A stretch of 64,000 bases of DNA from assembly GCF_016545825.1 (NCBI RefSeq), contig NC_052619.1, forward strand, positions 9,315,501-9,379,500. Direction: 5' to 3'. Source of the stretch: Eucalyptus grandis. Lineage: Eukaryota > Streptophyta > Magnoliopsida > Myrtales > Myrtaceae. The notes under the pieces are model-generated. The model saw nothing but the letters and a program-made list of their open reading frames with translations. It made no database searches and had not been told where the DNA came from. The translations under genes were made by a program, and so were the position numbers. Below, piece by piece: positions 1 through 11,492 of the stretch (position 1 is the first letter of the stretch; each line of letters starts with the position of its first letter).

Positions 1-2339
1 GATGACTTCACAGCACTTCTTTGTCTCGTCCGTGTCCATGCTCAATTGAGCATCCGCCCAGGAAAAAATCGCTTTTTCAGTGGGACTATTGGAGAACCCG
101 TACTCCGATCCCAAAAGCAGCCTATAGACGATGCTCGTGGTGTTCAAAGCAACTCCGTCCCGAATCAAATCCAGGACAAACTTGGAGACAGAGGAGCACA
201 TGTTTTCCGCCACAGAATCTTGGCCGACCCAGAATTCCGTCACTTCCATCTCGTTCATCGTGAGAGTGCCGGTCTTGTCAGTGCAAATAATGGTGGCTGA
301 CCCCATTGTCTCGCAGGCTGAAAGTTTCCTTGCCATCACTTGATCCACCATCATCCTCTTCATCGAATGAGCAAGGGTGATTGTTACCGCAAGTGGCAAG
401 CCTTCAGGAATCAAGACCACCACGATTGTCACTGCGGCTGCAATGTTGCCTACCACGGAGTTCATGATATGGTCACCCATCGTTTGGCCTGGAACGGATT
501 CCCGTTTCCCATGCTCGTCATGTTTGTTTCCCTTGAAGTAGCAAATTAGCAGGACCACAAGAACCAGAGAATTGACCGCCAAACCGACTTTGGTAATTGA
601 TGAGGTGAGCTTGTTGAGCCGAGCCTGTAAAGGGGTCTGTTCACTGCTGTTGCGGTTGATTGGCCTCATCATCTCGCCCCCCTTTGTGTTCATCCCGACC
701 GATGTAACCAGCATCCGAGCAGACCCATAAGCGACCTTTGTTCCAGAGAACAGGAAGGGATTTTGATTGCTCTTCTTTTCTATGCAACCACTCTCCCCGG
801 TCATGCTTGATTCGTCGACCTAAATTGACACCAGAATGAGACGATAGGATGCAGTCAGAAAATGAAACCTCAGTAAATATTAACACAAGAAGAAATGGAT
901 TATGTTTGAGTATACCTTTTCCAGTAAATGTTTTTAACAAAGTCGGTTCTCCTATGACTAGAACTACGAATTAAAACCGCTACTTTTCATTTTTGTCGTG
1001 GAATTAAGATTATAAAAATGACGAACTGTGCATTATCAAACAGAATACCGTACACGTGTACATTACTTTAGACTAATTACTCAATTAATTAATCAACCTG
1101 CGCTCGAACTTGGTAACACTAATACTATATTTTTTTTTAAGTAAACTAACAAGAGTTAATAAGCGAATCTTATGCAAACAAAACCAGTACAAATCCCTTA
1201 CCAAAAAAAAAACCAGTACAAATTATCGTCCGTACCTGCAAGGAGTGCCCGCCCAGTAACAACCCATCTGCTGGGATTTGATCATTGTTCTTCAAACAAA
1301 CGACATCTCCGACAACAATGTCGGGTATGGAAACCTCGCACGGCCCTCCCTTCCTTATCACATCGATGAGAATATCACTGCTCGCCCCATACGATTTATC
1401 GAACTGCCAGTTCTGCCGGTAATTCCTCACGGCCGACACCACGATCATGAGGAAAACTGTGAAGAATGGGCTCCCGCCATTGTACCAGCCTTCCTTGAGC
1501 CCGTTCTCCTTGATCGCAAACCCAGGCGAAAGCCCAGCGCAAACAAGAAGAATCATGAGCGTGAGGTCCTTGAAAGCCTCGAACACAAAGTGAAAGAAGC
1601 CCATAGTGGGTGGCTTGAATGTGTTGACGCCAAATGCGTTTTGCCTGCGAGTGACATCATCCGTTTCGCCGCTAATTCCGCGAGAGACATCAGTTTTGAG
1701 GGCCGACGCGACTTTGCTGACACCGCCGAATTCACTGAGGCGGATGAGGTTCTTGTCCTTGACCAGCTTCGTAAGCTGCGACTGATCAATATGGAAGGAG
1801 CTGGGTTGATCGGAGGCAGCGCTCGAAGCCTGACCAGGGATTGAATTCGAAGTGTAGGAAGAAGCGAGCACTTGGAGCTGCGACTGTTCAGTCTGGAAGG
1901 AGCTGGGTTGATCAGAGCGAGCGCTCGGAGCCTGAACGGGGATTGAAATCGAAGTGTAGGAAGGGTCAAGCGGTCGAAGTTGTGACTGATCAATCTGGAA
2001 GGAGCTGAGTTGATCGGAGCGAGGGCTCAGAGCCTGATCGGGGATTAAAATCGAAGTGTAGGAAGGAGCAAGAGGTCGGAGCTGTGACTGTCCAGTCCGG
2101 AAGGAGCTGGGTTGATTGGAGCGAGCGCTCGGAGCCTGATCGGGGATTGAAATCGAAGAGTAGGAAGGAGATTTACTAGGGAACTTGGTGGTTATCTTTG
2201 CGGAGGTAGTGATGGCTCGGGAGCAATAGATGGTGGCAAAGGCCAAATGCCATAGCTTGGCGAACTTACGCATAGCGGGCGGGTCGAGAGAGACCTCGTA
2301 GCGGTTGCAGCTGCCGCTGCCGCTGAGAATGCTCGTCAT
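1..2339 (-). CDS. ACA12/13-like: Auto-inhibited plasma-membrane-type Ca2+-ATPase (copy A), 5' two exons, partial
   Basis: A type IIB P-type ATPase, expected to export Ca2+ from the cytosol under calmodulin control. Exon 1 is 1236-2339 and exon 2 is 819 down to the window edge; the intron 820-1235 is GT-AG and phase 0. I start at the Met at 2339 because it aligns with the start of copy C; another in-frame Met lies six codons upstream. About 641 residues are visible. A basic amphipathic segment near residues 23-45 fits a calmodulin-binding site. Four 34-residue repeats follow (residues 58-193). TM1 is near 259-276, TM2 near 292-307, the A-domain TGES at 375-378, the M4 motif PEGLP is intact, and the phosphorylated Asp is D549 in DKTGT. 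No stop or frameshift was seen. The nucleotide-binding domain continues off the window. This is the best candidate for a working gene here. Assignment to the ACA12/13 clade is by remembered similarity. Confidence 0.85.
1761..2168 (-). repeat. 102-bp coding tandem repeat, four copies, in exon 1 of copy A
   Basis: Matching landmarks recur at 1851, 1953, 2055 and 2157, exactly 102 bp apart. Each unit encodes 34 residues beginning PSYTSI/SSYTSN and ending in QSQLxxL. Copies C and D each carry one unit, so the expansion is specific to A. It lies between the putative calmodulin-binding helix and the first membrane segment, so it lengthens the cytosolic regulatory arm by about 102 residues without breaking frame. 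Confidence 0.93.
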
Positions 2340-3247
2340 CGCTCGGAAGAGACGCACAGGCTCGTGATCCTATTACGAGATAAGGTCGCAGAACGCAAAT
2401 GGCAACACAAAAGGAAGAACAACAGGGATTGCATGTCCGTGCATTAACAATACCATGGATTGCGTATACCTTAAATACATGCGGGAGCTGAACAGTGAAC
2501 AACAGGTTGGTGATGTCATTCGTGAGGGTGTCAGTCAGATTTTTGCCTCACGCGGCGACCTCTGTTTTTCTTTTTCTGAGTTTTACGGAAACGACCGGGG
2601 GAAAGTGGGGGCCCAGTTGTCGCTATCGATGTTGCCATTTGGAAAAATGGGGCTCGATCCATGAGCTGGAATCATTGTCTAATGTGGCGCACGAATTCCG
2701 TTTGTCTTGCTTAAACCATCAATCAGGGGAGGACACGTGTGCGTGCCCGCCTCTTATCCGTCCCCGTCCCCGTCCCCATCCCCGTCCCCCAGTCCAATTA
2801 CTTGGTCATTTCCGTGTTGGTTCTTACCCGGCGCGCGACCATTGCCCCTCCCTCACTTAAACCCGGCGGGCCCCGTAAAAGTCAATATGACTTCGAGCTT
2901 TAAATGTGCTTTTTAGGCACATTCCTGATATTTGCATGTTCACGTATGGAAATCAAAGCAGAATTTCGTTATCGTCTTCGTTCTCACCAAACAAAGCATT
3001 ATTGACCGCGGCCCTACGGGCCCTCAGTTCTTATTTTGTTTCCATCTGAATCAATTAATTTCTGACTTGGCATGACTCGCTCCTCTTTGAAGGTTTTATC
3101 TCTTATTGGAGGAAAATGCTTCCCCTTAGGCTGCCACGGAGCTACGAGGAAAGTTCGTAGCAAAGTACCTGGAATTCCCCGAACAGCTATCCTATAATGT
3201 CAGCCACTTCGTCATACCAAAACCCAAACGAACAACGCTTCAATCAT
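2340..3247. other. Upstream region of copy A
   Basis: No convincing gene is visible. This is the divergent upstream side of copy A and holds its presumed promoter and 5' UTR on the minus strand; I could not fix a TATA box or start site. A short CCCCGT-type microsatellite lies at about 2757-2791. The short ORFs crossing it follow from its C-rich composition. Confidence 0.5.
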
Positions 3248-4504
3248 TAGGAATAAGCATGGTTCTAGGATAGAACATAAAACCTGAGAACCAGACTAAT
3301 GGGAATGTGCAGTTCCATGTTTCAAGGTATGCATGGTAGATATTAAGTTCCAAAATTTGGATAATCTATTTCCACTAGTAAGTTTTAGATTCTAAGTTGA
3401 TAAAACCTAAAACTTAGAACCTAAAATAAATTTGTGTTTTTCTTAGTCTACCTCTTCACATGATCCTATAGTATTTCATAGCATTTGATAATGAGTATAT
3501 AATCTGGAATTACTACTTTGAGCTTCTATTTTATGACTAAAATTTTTATTTTGTTAATATTTCACATTTTTATACGTCTAAATATAGTTATGATCAATGA
3601 ATTGTAGCAGTACATTGTGGTTATTAAAGGTGATAATTCATTTCAATCATTCAATTAATAGTATAAGTAAAACCTAGGTAGATCCTCCTGGAACCAATCA
3701 TAGAACCTATGACAAGACAAATTTTAGGTTCCAAAATATGTAGGGTAGGTTTCAAGTTTCAAAAAATAAGAATTTGTTTCAATGAGTAAGTTCCAAGTTT
3801 CAGGTAAAACATATATGGAACTTGAAACTACTCACTTCGAACCATTATTTGTTCATTATGGCCGCAATAGCACCTTCATATAGGGACCAAATCCTGCTAA
3901 AATTAGGAGTGAATGGTTCTAAATTCCATACAGATTTCACTTGAAATTTGGAACCTACCCATTAGAATAGATTCCTTATTTTTTGGAACCTGGAACCTAC
4001 TTTACATATTTAGAACTTGGAATCTACCATGTCACGGGTTCTAGGATCGATTCCAAGGTCAACCCATATTCCACTTATATATTATTAATTGAATGATTGT
4101 AATGAATTAAAACATTTAATGACCACCACTTGCTGCTACAATTCACTAACCATAAAAACACATGGAAATTTTAAACATTAATAAAGTAAAAGTCTCAATC
4201 ATAAAATAGAAGCTCAGACCAATGCTTTTAGATTATACACTCATTATCAAATGATATAAAATATCATAAGATCGCATGAAAACATAATCAAACAAAAACA
4301 TCAAAACTTAGTTTATGTTCTAGGTTACAAGTTCCAAGTTCCAAGTTCCTCCAATTAAAAATCTGAAACCTACCTATCAAAACAAGTTTCTTATTTTTTG
4401 GAACATGGAACTTACCTTGCATATCCTAGAACCTAAAACGTACATGTTCCCACCGGTTCGGTTCTTAGGTTCTAGGTTGTACCTTGGAATCATGCTCACC
4501 CCTA
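3248..4504. mobile_element. Foldback/long-TIR DNA element, hAT-like ends
   Basis: The outer ends are inverted: the left end begins TAGGAATAAGCATGGTTC and the right end, read on the minus strand, begins TAGGGGTGAGCATGATTCC. The inversion continues inward: a block at about 3600-3665 is the inverted counterpart of about 4078-4146. The whole element therefore looks like two arms of about 600 bp. No transposase ORF is visible. The flanking 8-mers do not match, so this copy is old or rearranged. The terminal motif resembles hAT-type elements and matches the better-preserved element at 45303-46287. Confidence 0.7.
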
Positions 4505-4514
4505 GTTAATATAA

Positions 4515-4567
4515 TGGCACAAGTATTTATTTACCATCAATACTGGTGCCAATAAATACTTGTGCCA
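4515..4567. repeat. Perfect 17-bp inverted repeat with 19-nt loop
   Basis: TGGCACAAGTATTTATT at 4515-4531 is exactly repeated in inverse at 4551-4567. It lies just outside the foldback element and could be a tiny MITE or an unrelated hairpin. Confidence 0.85.
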
Positions 4568-5156
4568 CAATGACCCCAAATTCCCTTATGCATGGATTTG
4601 GCAACCCAAGCCCTGGAAATTAGAGATATTGAAGGCCATAACTAATATATATCGGAAAGCAAATCCATAGGGTATTATTGTTTTATTACGGAATGAAAAC
4701 ATCGTGAAATGTTGAATTTCGAAATCTTTTTTATAGGTCTTTTTAACGGCATAAATATGTTTTCACTTTTAATACTTCCAGCCAAATCCCAAAAAAAATT
4801 CATGTAAATATACACGCAGGGTGAAAATATCTTCACTTCTTAAACGATCCAAAGATGCACGGACTCTTACTTCAGAGACGGATTAAATTTTTCATCATGC
4901 ACAGTGATGAATTCGCTCGAAATCATAGATATGGAAAGCTAGCTTTTGTTTTGGTGCGAAAAGAATTGGTTCACTAACCCTCATTCAATTTTTAGCTGCT
5001 AGTTTGTTTCTCTTTCTAATTGAAACATACGAATTTTTAATTGAAAGAAATTTAAATATCATCATCGTTATGCCTTGCTAATGTGTCATATGTTTGCGTT
5101 GGTGCCGTACCAGCTTACATGTATGAAAATTTAAATGGTGTCTTTTTATCCATTCA
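4568..5156. other. AT-rich stretch with no recognisable gene
   Basis: I see no ORF of note, RNA gene or repeat boundary here. The sequence is AT-rich and intergenic in character. Confidence 0.6.
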
Positions 5157-5187
5157 ATTATTATTATTATTATTATTATTATTATTG
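5157..5187. repeat. (TTA)n microsatellite
   Basis: About ten TTA/ATT units lie immediately before the first relic of ATPase copy B. Confidence 0.95.
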
Positions 5188-5207
5188 GATATCCTTGGAA
5201 AAGCTGG

Positions 5208-5452
5208 TATGTGCGCCATTTGAAAATTGTCTCGGGTGAGCAGTAATATTCTCACCGATGTGATCAGGAAGGTTGGAGGCAGCAGGATTCCACATTCAAG
5301 ATCGTCGTCGGAGACGTCGTTTGTTTGAAGACTGGCGATCAAGTTCCGGCAGACCGGCTGTTCCTGAAGGGGCACTCCCTGCAGATATGGACGGCAATTT
5401 TTGCTGGTTTGACCATTAGATATGCATATTAACTCACGCTGGTTTCCTCCGG
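5208..5452 (+). pseudogene. Ca2+-ATPase copy B, relic of exon 1 end and intron start
   Basis: Broken translation gives pieces equivalent to the end of exon 1 in the other copies, including VVGDVVCLKTGDQVPAD and a GHSLQ-like end. The exon-intron junction that reads CAG|GT in copies A and C reads CAG|AT here (about 5390), so the splice donor is lost. The sequence then matches the first 60 or so bases of the copy C and D introns before foreign DNA begins. Everything upstream, including TM1 and TM2, is missing. Confidence 0.85.
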
Positions 5453-6559
5453 ACAGACTGACGTCATTTGCGCAATGGATTAAAGCGACTATTCTTGCCT
5501 TACGCTGTGGGCCGGTATTTTGCTTTTGCATCTTCGCGTTTCTTGATCACTTTCGGGGAAGCCCGTTGAGCAGCTGTCACGTCCCAAAGTCCCTCGCCCT
5601 CCAATGTCGCTGTAAATCTAAAAAGTGCGGTATCTGCATGTTTTTTGACTTTTTGTTCACAGCACGTCCACGTCCAAAGGCTGTTACATTGCGCTCAAAA
5701 CACGGGTTTTCCATTTTCGCGGAAAACCCCTCCCCCCGGGTTTGAGGTTTACCCAAATATAATAATACAAGCTGTTCCCTTGAAAGTTTCGCCAAAATTG
5801 ATCTCGTGGTGAAATATCCTTCATCAAAAGTTATTCTTCAATTTTTATTGAAGGAAATAGGTTTTGTAATGACTCCAGATAGGAAATATCACAAATGAAC
5901 AAGAAAATCACAAACTTTACTTCAAACGAAACCATATAGACAAACTGTGCTGAAATTTAATCGACAACAAAGCTTGGAAATACAGTCACTTCAACATAGC
6001 AAAGCGTAAACAAACTATGTTGAAAGTTAATCGACGACAAAACTTGGGAATGCCAAGATGCTATGCCCGAATTTAATCAACAACACGATACCCAAGATAA
6101 AGATGCATGCTGAAATTTGATGGACAAAGCCAGTGTGAAAACTAAAAGTATAGTGTAGTAAAGTAAAAATAACTAAAAGATAGTAAACTTATTTGTTTGT
6201 GCACAGGAAATCTCCAAAGAGTTAAATATGGTTATTTAAAACCTACAATCGATGGTTATAAACGGAGGTTACAAACAAAAGTTTCAAACAAAGATTACAA
6301 ACAAAGCTTACAAGTAATTATTGAAAAAGAAATAACTTCCTAGTGATTACAAGAAGTTACAACAATCCTAAAATAGCGGCAAAATAACTAACTAGCGATT
6401 ATCCTCTTGTCAATTGCTTGTTGTCGATATCGATGACTTCGTCGATCAACTTCAAGGTTCTCATCAATAACTTCACGTTGCGTGTCATCGTTCACTTCAC
6501 TAGTGAGCTATTGATTCTCTTTAAGTTACCGATAATTATATTCATAAATGACCAAACTC
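5453..6559. other. Unassigned DNA inserted within copy B
   Basis: This is the left part of about 2.9 kb of foreign DNA separating the two copy B relics. Positions 5453-5800 include a 107-codon ORF on plus with no recognised similarity. The rest is AT-rich, with repeated short motifs around 5930-6120 that suggest old tandem duplication. No gene is supported. Confidence 0.5.
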
Positions 6560-7440
6560 TGCTCTAATCAACTGAGTCTATCATATGTCGATAATAACCA
6601 AAAGTTGGATACTTATTGGTGCAAAAAAAATGCTCCCTTTAAAAGAATTGAATAATTCACCAATCATTTGATTCTTTTAAATTAGATAATTAAGAGTCAT
6701 CACATGTCCCCTTGTCATTGGCAATTTTATTTTTTCTTGCCGAATTTTGTCTTGATCAGATTCATCATATGACTCATATTTTTCCCTAAAAGGCACATTT
6801 TCTATAAAGTCTTCACATGGTTATCAATCTCTATCCTTTTGTAATTACTCATACTTAGGCACTTTTATTGCCTATTGAAATAAATCGGCAAAATCTTTAG
6901 CCTTCAAAGTTTTTCCTCTATTGAATTTTCGATCTAATAAAAGCCAAATTTGTGAATCTTTCTCTAAAAGAGAAATAAGGCATCTATTCCTAGCCCACTT
7001 GATTGAGCAACCTGATCTATCAATTCATTATTATGCTACTTAGTACAAGCCAAATCTGCAATAGATTTATCAACGACAGATCTATAGAATTAGGTATAAA
7101 ACTATGTTTCCATTTATTCCAAAGTATGAACAGAATTGGCCGCCAAAGTAATATACCAAGTAAAAAGCGGTCTTTGATACTTTGATAGTAAAAGAGGGAA
7201 CAATCTTAACTTCCAGCAATCTACTTGAGATGCATCTCCACATTACGCAGCAAATTGACTAACATGTTCAACTATTGATTGATCGTCTTCACTAGAGAAT
7301 AGGTGGGAAATGAGCATCTTGAAGCCTCTAGGATAAGGGATTACGTCCATCCAGTCTGGGTACGGTTTTATGTATGCAGGACTGACGTTCCCAACATTGT
7401 AACCTAGGTGTTGCATCGCTTGATCCATTAACATCTAACA
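6560..7440 (-). pseudogene. Ty3/gypsy-type gag relic
   Basis: On the minus strand, 7434-7243 encodes a segment with YIKPYPDWMDVIPYPRGFK and an SSEDDQSIVEH stretch, which resembles the region just before the retrotransposon gag domain in plant Ty3/gypsy elements. Past a stop, minus-strand translation continues with PPNSVHTL, FYR and SIADLA, matching the order in those gag proteins. Several stops and shifts interrupt it. No LTR pair or polymerase domain was found nearby, so this is a fragment. Confidence 0.65.
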
Positions 7441-8370
7441 TACAAATAGTACTGATCAGGGACTATTTGACCAAACTACCCTCTAGGTAACCGCGGTAGT
7501 CTAACCTGATTGTTGATTGCTATATTAGGCCTTTGGGAACATACCTTGGGTTAGGCAGAACCAAAGCTTCACCAAAAGGCCTTTGACCATCCTCCCCCCA
7601 TAGATGGAGAAGGTGGTCTACCTTAATTGTTAGCAGCATTGAGCCTATGTGGGGGCAGGTGTTATGTTGAGTTGAGGCACTACAGCAACTAGCCTCATAT
7701 TGTTAATAAGATTAATTAAAAATGTCTACCTAGCCTAAATATAATTTTTAAATACCTATGCAATTCCAACCAATTATTTTTGTAGTTTTTTTCTTATTTA
7801 TGAAAACTAGATTATATGCAAATTTAACCTATGCTTAGCGTGCATGAATTATTGAACTAATGACATGTAACATAACCTAATTTTAATGACGGACGAAAAT
7901 TATGAACTAATCTACATGACATGCAATCTAGTTTATATGAAATATGCATGTTATTTTTGTGATTTTCTTTTGAGGTTAAAATAGGAAACTTCCTAAAATA
8001 TGATATTACCTAATTGAAATTAGGAAATAATTTATATTAAATCCTACTCTAAATTAGGCAATTTCTTAAATAGCCGTGCAGTTCCTAAGTATGCAATTCT
8101 AAACTAAGAAATGCCTATCCTAATATTCAATGCATGTTTTTTTATATTTCCTCAAAACAGGAAAGCTTACTAAAAATAATTCAAATATCGAATCCAACTC
8201 AAGAAAGGAAGCAAATATTATATCGATGACCTAATCTTAATTCGTAAAGATCAAATTCCTAAATATTCACTCCAAACCAACGTTAGAATCATATAATTCA
8301 AATTATGCAATTAATATATTTGAATTGACTTTAGTTTAGGAGATTACCTAATTCAGCTTTAATTGCAACG
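7441..8370. other. AT-rich non-coding DNA between the gag relic and the copy B 3' relic
   Basis: No gene is visible. The composition and short motifs resemble the AT-rich part of the LTR-like sequence at 61300-62500, so it may be the decayed LTR or leader of the same gypsy element. This is inference only. Confidence 0.4.
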
Positions 8371-8740
8371 AGATTAGCCATGATGTTCCTGGGGATCATC
8401 TTCGTGACGGTGGTCCTCCAGGTGGTGATGGTCAAGTTCCTGAAGCAGATCGCCATCACAGAGCGGTTGAGCTGGGGACAATGGGGCGCATGTGTCAGGA
8501 TCATGGCCACGTCTTGGCCTATCGGTTGGGTCATCAAGTGCATTCCGATCCCTGATACCAACTTACAGCCACTATCGAAAAGCAAGAAGCTCAAGAGGAA
8601 TATTGTGCACAAAGCACACATTTTTAGGTTTAGAATGGTTTAACTCAATTCTTCTTATTGTGCTGCTATATTGATTTTCTCTTGATGAACAGGATTTTTT
8701 TTTTTCCTTTAACCTACAAAAATAAGGAATGTGCAAACCC
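8371..8740 (+). pseudogene. Ca2+-ATPase copy B, relic of exon 2 end and 3' UTR
   Basis: The ORF from 8380 encodes the last two membrane segments and the C-terminus of the family: FLGIIFVTVVLQVVMV, LSWGQWGAC and SWPIGWVIKCIPIPDT all have close partners at the ends of copies D and E. The sequence after the coding end also matches their 3' UTRs (T-run near 8697-8709). It has no catalytic domain. Confidence 0.88.
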
Positions 8741-8741
8741 A

Positions 8742-8833
8742 CCGGTAGGCAGCACAGTTGGTTGAGCTCTACTACCTAACCGCCTGAGGAAACGAGTTCG
8801 AATCTCTACGTTGTCAACACGTTTGGTAGTGGG
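8742..8833 (+). mobile_element. tRNA-derived SINE, 5' part
   Basis: A Pol III A-box-like stretch (GGCAGCACAGTTGGTTGAGC) and a B-box-like stretch (GAGTTCGAATCTC) are correctly spaced and ordered, as in plant tRNA-derived SINEs. The element is cut at 8833 by retrotransposon element 1 and resumes at 18390-18394, the duplicated target site. Confidence 0.7.
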
Positions 8834-9725
8834 TGTTGGAGAAATCCTCATGAAGAGTTTTGAAGTTGACAAAACGTATCCTTCAGTCTAGTCTGAAAGT
8901 CCGCAGACTCGTCGCCTTAAAGTCTGAAGACTTCCGGACAGCCGACTCAAGACTCAAAGTCTATCCTCATTGACAGCCTCGAATCCGTTGAAAAAGGTTA
9001 TCCGAACTAAGTGGTTTGTTCAGATTTAACCTTATCATCCGAGAAGATCTCGTGGCTGGAGAAGACGTATCGTAATCCTTTGATTGATCAAAGATTGATT
9101 CAATGACTGAAGATTCGATGATTGTCTATATATTATTGGAAGGTTCTACTTATGGAAACCGAGATCCTGATTGTATGGGCAAACGGGATTGATGGGCTAT
9201 CAACATGTTCCTTTAATAACTCGAACAATCTTCCTAATTAATTCTGTCCAACGGTTAGATTGGAGGAATTCCTTTGGTAAGTGCCAACGGATATGATGGC
9301 ATAAAGGAGTATATAAGGAAGTCGTTCTTAGTTGTTCGAGGAGTGCGCGATAGAAAAATTCCAAAGTCTGAAGCTCCTATTTGTTTAGATAAATCTCTTG
9401 AGCGAATACTTGTATACAAAAGAGAGTCTATATTTGTGAGAGACCTTGAGGAGGTGTGGTAGAACATCTACACTTTGGAATCAAGGCAAAGCTGTGCTGT
9501 AACTTCTCTTTTGATTATAGTGAAATCCAGCCGGTGGGCTGTCAGTGCGGAAGAGTGGACGTAGGCTTGGAATAAGCCGAACCACTATAAATCCTGTGTT
9601 TAATTTCTCTTCCTTACTCTCTTTATTTCAATCGTATTTCAATCTGTTAAGAATTGCTTCCGTATTCAAGAAAAATTGTTTGTGCACCTATTCACCCCCT
9701 CTAGGTGTTTATACTAGCTATATCA
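8834..9725 (+). repeat. 5' LTR of element 1
   Basis: 892 bp, TG...CA. It nearly matches 17492-18389. The differences are mostly at CAG/CTG positions. Confidence 0.95.
9310..9317 (+). promoter_or_regulatory. LTR TATA box (element 1)
   Basis: TATATAAG lies in the middle of the LTR at the expected place for an LTR promoter. The same motif is conserved in element 2 (20886-20893) and, on the minus strand, in element 3 (38873-38881). Confidence 0.7.
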
Positions 9726-9727
9726 AT

Positions 9728-9739
9728 TGGTATCAGAGC
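9728..9739 (+). other. Primer binding site, element 1
   Basis: TGGTATCAGAGC starts two bases after the 5' LTR and is the standard complement of the initiator-Met tRNA 3' end used by plant Copia elements. Confidence 0.92.
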
Positions 9740-9787
9740 TTGTGTACTTACTTTATTTGAAGTGTTTTACTTCATAGTAAAAGATCC

Positions 9788-11492
9788 ATGGCTAGTATGC
9801 TAGCACCAGGGCTGATGGAAGGGCAAAGCAATACCAGACCACCTTACTTTGATGGAAAGGATTACAACATCTGGAAGAACAAGATGAAAGCTTTCCTACG
9901 ATCAAAGGATCCTCTGGAATGGGATGTTGTAGAAAAAGGAATAATTCCTACCACTGCACCAGTCTCTGAAAGAGGAAAAGATACTGAAGAATCCAGCGGA
10001 TTGTCTCAGGAAGAAATAACCAAAAGACAAACACTCGATGCAAAAGCAATTTACTATTTATATTGTGCTTTATCACCAACTGAGTATAATAGAATATCTT
10101 CTTGTGGTACAGAAAAGAAGTTTGGGACAGATTGCATATCACCTATGAAGGAACAGATCAAGTGAAGGAAACAAGAATCAACATTCTTCTTGGTCAATAT
10201 GAAGCCTTTAGAATGAAACCAGGAGAATCAATATCTGACATGTTTAGTCGTTTTACAGATATTGTGAATGGTCTTGAAAATCAAGGTCAACCAACTTCTG
10301 ATCCCATGAAGGTAAACAAACTTCTGTGTGGACTCTCCAAGGATTGGAATCACATAAAGACTTCGATAAGAGAGACGCAGAGAATTATGCCACTATCTGT
10401 TGATGAGCTGATTGGAACACTTCAGTCCTATGAAGTGGAAAGGATCAATGAAGAAGAAGATCCAAGAGGTAAGAAATCCATTGCATTAAAATCAAATGAT
10501 GATTCTGATGTTACAGATTCTGAAGATGATATGGACGATGAGGAGCTTGCTCTCATGATAAGAAGATTCAGAAAACTAAATAGAAAAGGGAGAAGGTTCA
10601 ACTCAAAGAAACCAGGCTTTCAAAGACAGCAGACCAAGTCTGTTGATGATGAGGAACCAAATAAAGATGTAGTCTGCTTTGAATGCAAGAAGAAGGGACA
10701 CATCAGACTCCAACTGTCCTCTTCTGAAGAAGAAGAAAGGAAAAGCTGAAAAGTTTCGAAAAGCTCTCAAAGCTGAAACCTGGAGTGATACTGAGTGTGA
10801 AGAAAGTGATAATGAATATGCAAATCTATGTCTGATGGCACGATCAAACTCAGACTCAAGATCGACTCGATCAAATGACAGTGAATTTGAGGTAAGTAAT
10901 TTTAAGATTCTGTCAAAGTTTCTAAATATATTGATGAACTATGCTTAAGTCTTAAGACTTCTCTCAAAAGTATTTCCAAACTAAAAAGGGAAAACTTAGC
11001 TCTAAAACAAAAGGAAGATGTTTTAACAGAAAGAGTTAAAAGCCTAGACTCGTCTGTTTCTAATCTTAAAGAAAAAGAAGGAAATCTTTTAAAAGAAAAT
11101 GCTTTCTTAAAAACAGACTTATCAAATATATCAAAGAAATTTTCAATAGGGTCTGAAAAACTTGAGAAAATTCTTTTCAAAGACAAAGACCTTACTTCAA
11201 TAAGTCTGGTCTAGGTATGACAGAAGAAACAATTCCATTGATTGATTTTCCTAAAGTAAAAGAAAGAATTAAGAAAAGGCTTTCGAGTGAAGTTTACAAA
11301 AATCATTTTAAGAAAGTCTTTGTAAAACCTGTAGGAAGAAATTCTCTCGGATGTTCTAAGTGCGACAAGAAGGAACACTTTGAAAAAGAGTGTCCTTTGG
11401 TATGGAAACCTATTAAAAGAGTATGGGCTAATACTGTTTATCTTACTAACACCAAAGGACCCAAGAAAGTTTGGGTACCAAAGAAAGCTTGA
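9788..11492 (+). pseudogene. gag of element 1 (frameshifted)
   Basis: It encodes the structural Gag protein of the virus-like particle. It starts at the Met of MASMLAPGLMEG, with the N-terminal PPYFDGKDYNIWKNKMKAFL motif of Copia Gag (UBN2-like) regions. A frameshift lies near 10120. A first CCHC knuckle begins CFECKKKGH at about 10677, but its last Cys is lost to a shift. A long Lys/Glu/Leu-rich coiled coil follows (about 10950-11180) and a second CCHC (CSKCDKKEHFEKEC) near 11360. The frame ends in VWVPKKA and a TGA at 11490. The long coiled-coil Gag is typical of Sireviruses. Confidence 0.88.

Noticed and set aside
641..940. 99-residue minus-strand ORF over the start of copy A exon 2
   Set aside because: It is a shifted frame reading across the intron boundary. 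The true exon frame starts at 819 with VDE.
8742..8833. A possible tRNA gene
   Set aside because: A- and B-box-like motifs are present, but no cloverleaf stems or acceptor end could be formed. The longer C-rich tail fits a SINE.
9255..9467. 70-residue minus-strand ORF conserved in LTR copies (also at 17918-18130; related ORFs at 30063-30332 and 38722-38991 on plus)
   Set aside because: It recurs only because the LTRs are repeats. It lies antisense to the LTR promoter region and has no domain.
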